From assembly GCF_014337195.1 (NCBI RefSeq), contig NZ_CP060634.1, positions 2,914,001 to 2,978,000 on the forward strand: a stretch of DNA of 64,000 nt. Direction: 5' to 3'. The number at the start of each line of letters is the position of its first letter. Positions within the stretch are counted from its first letter, which is position 1. This document shows positions 60,917-64,000 of the stretch, piece by piece. Made by a program: the position numbers and the translations under genes. Origin of the DNA: Qiania dongpingensis. GTDB taxonomy: Bacteria > Bacillota > Clostridia > Lachnospirales > Lachnospiraceae. The notes beneath the pieces were generated by a model. The model saw only the letters and a list, made by a program, of their open reading frames with translations. It was not told where the DNA came from and ran no database searches.

Positions 60917-62377
60917 TTAGTAATCAAATCTCGGTCCCCGGCGTTTACCGTGCCCGCCGTCTTTTTTTCCTTTGAAGCCCTTGGGGAATTCCTTTTTCCC
61001 ATAATCCCTGTTGTCATACCGCGGTTTGCGCCTGCGGGATTCCTTTTCTCTTCCAAGCACCAGAGGATAGACATCCTGGACAGAAGAGAGACGCTTGTTC
61101 TTTTTCTGAAGCCGTTCGCAGAGAGCAGCGGCAACCGTTTCCGGAGAGTATCCTTCTTCCTTCAGCTGGCTGACAAGAGCGAGGTACTGCTGGTCAATGC
61201 CCTTGCCTACCTGTCGGCGGATGATATCGGCCAATTCAGCAGTGCCGGAAGCGGCAATGCTCTCGAGCGTTGGAATCGGTTTTTCCCTGATGGACATCCC
61301 GACGTACCGTTCGATTTCCCGCAGCTGCATGAGCTGTTTGCGGTTCGTGACCAGCGTATGGCTGGAACCGGATTTGCCTGCGCGCCCTGTTCGGCCGATA
61401 CGGTGGATGTAGTATTCATTTTCCTGAGGAATGTCATAATTAAAGACAGCTTCCACATCATCCACATCGATACCCCTCGCCGCTACGTCTGTGGCCACCA
61501 GGATACCGCTCCGTCCGGACTTGAATTCTCTCATGACGATATTTCTCTGGCTCTGTTTCAGGTCGCCGTGGAGACCTGCTGCGCGGAAACCGGATTCACA
61601 GAGGGATTCGGACAGCTCATCAACCATCTTTTTTGTATTGCAGAACACCAGCGCCCGTTTGGGACGGTAATATTCCAGGAGAAGCTTTAGCGCGTCGTCC
61701 TTACGTTCTTTTGGTATGAGATAATAGTTCTGCTCGATACTGGAAACGGTCCGCTGTCCTTTGTCTGCCTTGACAATGATCGTGTCTGTCTGGAAGTCTT
61801 CGGTGATCTTCATGATCGCCGGCGGAAGAGTAGCGCTGAAAAGAATAGTCTGATGTTCATTCGGAGCGCTTTCCAGGATGCAGCGGATGTCGTCAATGAA
61901 GCCCATATTGAGCATTTCATCGGCTTCATCCAGAACCACGGTCTGAAGATGGTCAAGCTTCAGAGTCTTGCGGCGGAGATGGTCCATCACCCGGCCCGGA
62001 GTTCCCACGACAATCCGCGCGGTTTTCAGCATCCGGATCTGGTTGGTCATGGATTCGCCTCCGTATACGGCGGCGACGGAAATATTGGACAAATATTTGG
62101 CATATTTGCGAATCTCATCGGTTATCTGGACCGCCAGTTCCCTGGTGGGAGATAAAATCAAAACGCTGGCCTTGTCCGTGTTATCTGCGGTCTTCTGGAC
62201 AATGGGGATGCCGAATGCGGCAGTTTTGCCTGTGCCGGTGCTGGAACGTCCTGTGACGTCCCGGCCCTCTAATATGGAGGGAATGGCTGCTCCCTGGATA
62301 TCGGTGGCTTCCGTATATCCCATATCTGAGATTGCCCGCAGGATTTCTTTTCGTAAATTCAGTTCGTTAAAATTCAT
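60917..62377 (-). CDS. DEAD-box RNA helicase
   Basis: 486 residues. Q-motif near ATDIQGAAIPSILEGRDV, motif I SSTGTGKTAAF, Ib TPGRVMDH, II VLDEADEMLNMGF, III FSATLP, V ATDVAARGIDV and VI HRIGRTGRAG are all intact. A basic Gly/Arg/Lys-rich tail (from about residue 430, ending KRRGPRFDY) binds RNA. It belongs to the CsdA/DeaD-like group that acts in ribosome assembly and RNA decay, often cold-induced. The first conserved gene after the mobile element. Confidence 0.95.
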   Translation of the reverse strand: MNFNELNLRKEILRAISDMGYTEATDIQGAAIPSILEGRDVTGRSSTGTGKTAAFGIPIVQKTADNTDKASVLILSPTRELAVQITDEIRKYAKYLSNISVAAVYGGESMTNQIRMLKTARIVVGTPGRVMDHLRRKTLKLDHLQTVVLDEADEMLNMGFIDDIRCILESAPNEHQTILFSATLPPAIMKITEDFQTDTIIVKADKGQRTVSSIEQNYYLIPKERKDDALKLLLEYYRPKRALVFCNTKKMVDELSESLCESGFRAAGLHGDLKQSQRNIVMREFKSGRSGILVATDVAARGIDVDDVEAVFNYDIPQENEYYIHRIGRTGRAGKSGSSHTLVTNRKQLMQLREIERYVGMSIREKPIPTLESIAASGTAELADIIRRQVGKGIDQQYLALVSQLKEEGYSPETVAAALCERLQKKNKRLSSVQDVYPLVLGREKESRRRKPRYDNRDYGKKEFPKGFKGKKDGGHGKRRGPRFDY

Positions 62378-62502
62378 TTGCTACCTGTTCTTTCTTTATA
62401 TTTTAATATGACATCTCCTCATTATAACACATGTTGGGAAAAAATGCCGTATAAATTTATTTTTTCTATAAGAAAGCTTGTAACGATGCAAAAGTTTCTT
62501 TA

Positions 62503-63768
62503 TTAATTCGATAATTTTTCCAGATCTTCATAAAAAGCCGGATAAGAAATACTCACGCAGTCCTGTCCTTTGATGTCCGGAATCCCATCGCTCATCAGAC
62601 CTGCGACTGTGAAGCTCATGGCTATCCGGTGATCTTGACGGCTGTCAATGACTGCGCTGTGCAGGGGAAGACCGCCCCGTATGACCATTCCGTCTTCCGT
62701 CTCTTCCACATCCGCGCCCATGGCGGAGAGGCCTTCGGCCATGACAGCAATACGGTTGGATTCCTTTACTTTTAATTCGGCAGCGTCCCGTATGACCGTA
62801 GTTCCTTCTGCGAAGCAGGCGGCGACGGCGATGATGGGAAGCTCATCGATTAAAGTGGGGATGATTCCACCTTCGATCACTGTACTGTGGAGAGCGCCGG
62901 ATTTCACCAAAATGTCGGCAGCCGGTTCTCCGGAGCAGACACGCGGATTCAGAAGAGTGATATCAGCCCCCATATTCTGGAATACCCGGAGGATCCCATC
63001 TCTGGTAGGATTTATGCCTACATTTTTTAAGAGCAGTTCAGAACCGGGAACCAGGATTCCCGCGGCCAGAAAATAGGCGGCGGATGAGATATCGCCGGGA
63101 ACCAGTATCTCCTGTGCATAGAGCTCTTCAGGAGGCGTTATGGATGCCGCCTTGTTTTCCGTGGTGATGTGTGCTCCAAAGGCCTGCAGCATAAGCTCCG
63201 TGTGGTTCCGGGAAACAAACGGCTCTGTCACCTGTGTGACGCCGTCAGCATAGAGGCCGGCCAGAAGGACGGCGGATTTCACCTGGGCGGAGGCGACAGG
63301 AGAATTATAATGAGTACCGTGCAGTTCCTGTCCGTGGATACGGAGAGGGGCGCAGCCATTTCCGCGTATGCTTATGATGTCGGCTCCCATTTGGGAAAGA
63401 GGAGCGATGATCCGGGCCATGGGGCGCTTCTGGATGGAAGAGTCGCCGGTCAGCTCTGTGGAAAAGGCCTGTGCGGAAAGGATTCCCGATATCAGACGAA
63501 CAGTGGTGCCGCTGTTTCCGCAGTCCAGGATTCTTTTCGGGGCCTTGAGCCCGCGGAGGCCGTTTCCGTGGATGAGTACCTCTGTTCCTCTATTTTCGAC
63601 GGGGATGCCCATTGCCCGGAAGCAGCCGATGGTGGACAGGCAATCGGCGCCCTGGAGAAAATTCTTCACCCGCGTGGTGCCGCGGGCCAGTGCGCCGAGC
63701 ATGATGCTTCTATGGGAAATAGATTTATCACCGGGTACGGTGATTTCTCCTTTTAATGGTCTTGTCAT
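62503..63768 (-). CDS. aroA: 3-phosphoshikimate 1-carboxyvinyltransferase (EPSP synthase)
   Basis: 421 residues, full length. It joins phosphoenolpyruvate to shikimate 3-phosphate in aromatic amino acid synthesis. Signature pieces: PGDKSISHRSIMLGALA, DCGNSGTTVRLISGI, TLIDELPIIAVAACFAEG, ELKVKESNRI and DHRIAMSF. The residue pattern NSGTTVRL with the LLAGLYADG region fits the class II-like enzymes of Gram-positive bacteria. It lies 41 bases downstream of tyrA in the same direction, so they probably form one operon. Confidence 0.96.
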   Translation of the reverse strand: MTRPLKGEITVPGDKSISHRSIMLGALARGTTRVKNFLQGADCLSTIGCFRAMGIPVENRGTEVLIHGNGLRGLKAPKRILDCGNSGTTVRLISGILSAQAFSTELTGDSSIQKRPMARIIAPLSQMGADIISIRGNGCAPLRIHGQELHGTHYNSPVASAQVKSAVLLAGLYADGVTQVTEPFVSRNHTELMLQAFGAHITTENKAASITPPEELYAQEILVPGDISSAAYFLAAGILVPGSELLLKNVGINPTRDGILRVFQNMGADITLLNPRVCSGEPAADILVKSGALHSTVIEGGIIPTLIDELPIIAVAACFAEGTTVIRDAAELKVKESNRIAVMAEGLSAMGADVEETEDGMVIRGGLPLHSAVIDSRQDHRIAMSFTVAGLMSDGIPDIKGQDCVSISYPAFYEDLEKLSN

Positions 63769-63809
63769 GTTTTTACCTCAAATCTGGGGATACAGGTCTA
63801 TGCGGTTCT

Positions 63810-64000
63810 TTACCTGTGATACACGGTATAGCGGCATTGAGTCAGCAGATCGACCGCTCTTAAAGAAGCGTCTTCCTCATAAAATTCTATTTTAAGGACG
63901 CCTTCCTCAAACTCACGGTTGTGTATGATCCCTATGTTCTTGATGCTGATCTGATGGGCTGCCAGAATGGTGGCGATGGTGGCGATTGCTCCTGATTCAT
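63810..64000 (-). CDS. tyrA: Prephenate dehydrogenase, C-terminal ACT domain only (gene cut by window end)
   Basis: The minus-strand frame is open from the window edge to a TAA at 63810-63812. The 62 visible residues read ESGAIATIATILAAHQISIK and NIGIIHNREFEEGVLKIEF, ending TQCRYTVYHR, which is the ACT domain found at the C terminus of clostridial prephenate dehydrogenases and used for feedback inhibition by tyrosine. The catalytic part lies outside the window. The position before aroA supports the call. Confidence 0.8.
   Translation of the reverse strand, partial: ESGAIATIATILAAHQISIKNIGIIHNREFEEGVLKIEFYEEDASLRAVDLLTQCRYTVYHR

Overview
The window looks like chromosome from a low-to-mid-GC anaerobic Firmicute of the class Clostridia, most likely a gut Lachnospiraceae-type organism. 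This rests on protein resemblance: TyrA with a C-terminal ACT domain next to AroA, a Bce-type peptide-resistance module, Tn4451/Tn1549-style element genes, and a D-allulose 3-epimerase close to the Clostridium cellulolyticum enzyme. Species cannot be fixed from the sequence alone. No rRNA and no CRISPR array was seen.

Layout. 1-2.3 kb: 3' part of oligoendopeptidase F and a TM1586-like nitroreductase. 2.4-5.3 kb: a tRNA-Gly(GCC) whose 3' end is repeated 2.8 kb downstream, bracketing an AT-rich relic of an integrated element with three small genes. 5.4-8.4 kb: anti-sigma/ECF sigma pair, a Fic protein with a degenerate active site, and TspO. 9.0-16.9 kb: a TetR-ABC exporter operon with a visible operator, then a second TetR, a DUF308 membrane protein, an MMPL/RND exporter and a heptad-repeat secreted protein. 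17.0-23.5 kb: an orphan SsuA/THI5-like lipoprotein and a Bce-like sensor/regulator/ABC module. 23.7-28.7 kb: a PPOX-fold protein, a LacI regulator with two identical operators controlling L-rhamnose isomerase plus D-allulose 3-epimerase (a likely D-allose/D-allulose to D-fructose route), and a zinc-ribbon membrane protein. 29.3-40.0 kb: thioredoxin, Crp/Fnr regulator and a ten-gene Mrp/Mbh-like cation/proton antiporter operon with four antiporter-type subunits. Three copies of an undescribed structured repeat lie at 8.5, 18.2 and 28.8 kb.

40.3-48.4 kb is the most striking region. A tyrosine recombinase gene is followed by a roughly 330-bp segment bounded by inverted repeats. The segment carries a perfect consensus promoter (TTGACA, 17 bp, TATAAT) that points away from the downstream operon. 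That operon encodes a sortase-assembled pilus of the FctA/SipA/class-B-sortase type: an unknown 165-aa protein, a VWA tip adhesin, a small coiled-coil protein, a catalytically dead signal peptidase homologue, the major pilin, the sortase and a base pilin. This reads as an ON/OFF promoter-inversion switch, captured here in the OFF orientation. The left repeat is also an intrinsic terminator that would stop the OFF-state transcript.

48.4-60.8 kb is a partial mobile element. It has a large serine recombinase, RepA_N and Cys-rich accessory proteins and an oriT-like end, but no conjugation genes. Its cargo is a MerR-activated eight-gene redox operon running from 57.8 down to 51.7 kb: Fe-alcohol dehydrogenase, two lipoprotein flavodoxins, FMN reductases, an aldo/keto reductase, a DUF4405 membrane protein and a winged-helix protein. 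It ends at a clear terminator. An alpha/beta hydrolase lipoprotein, a LysR regulator and an excisionase-like gene follow. 60.9-64 kb returns to chromosome: DEAD-box RNA helicase, aroA and the end of tyrA.
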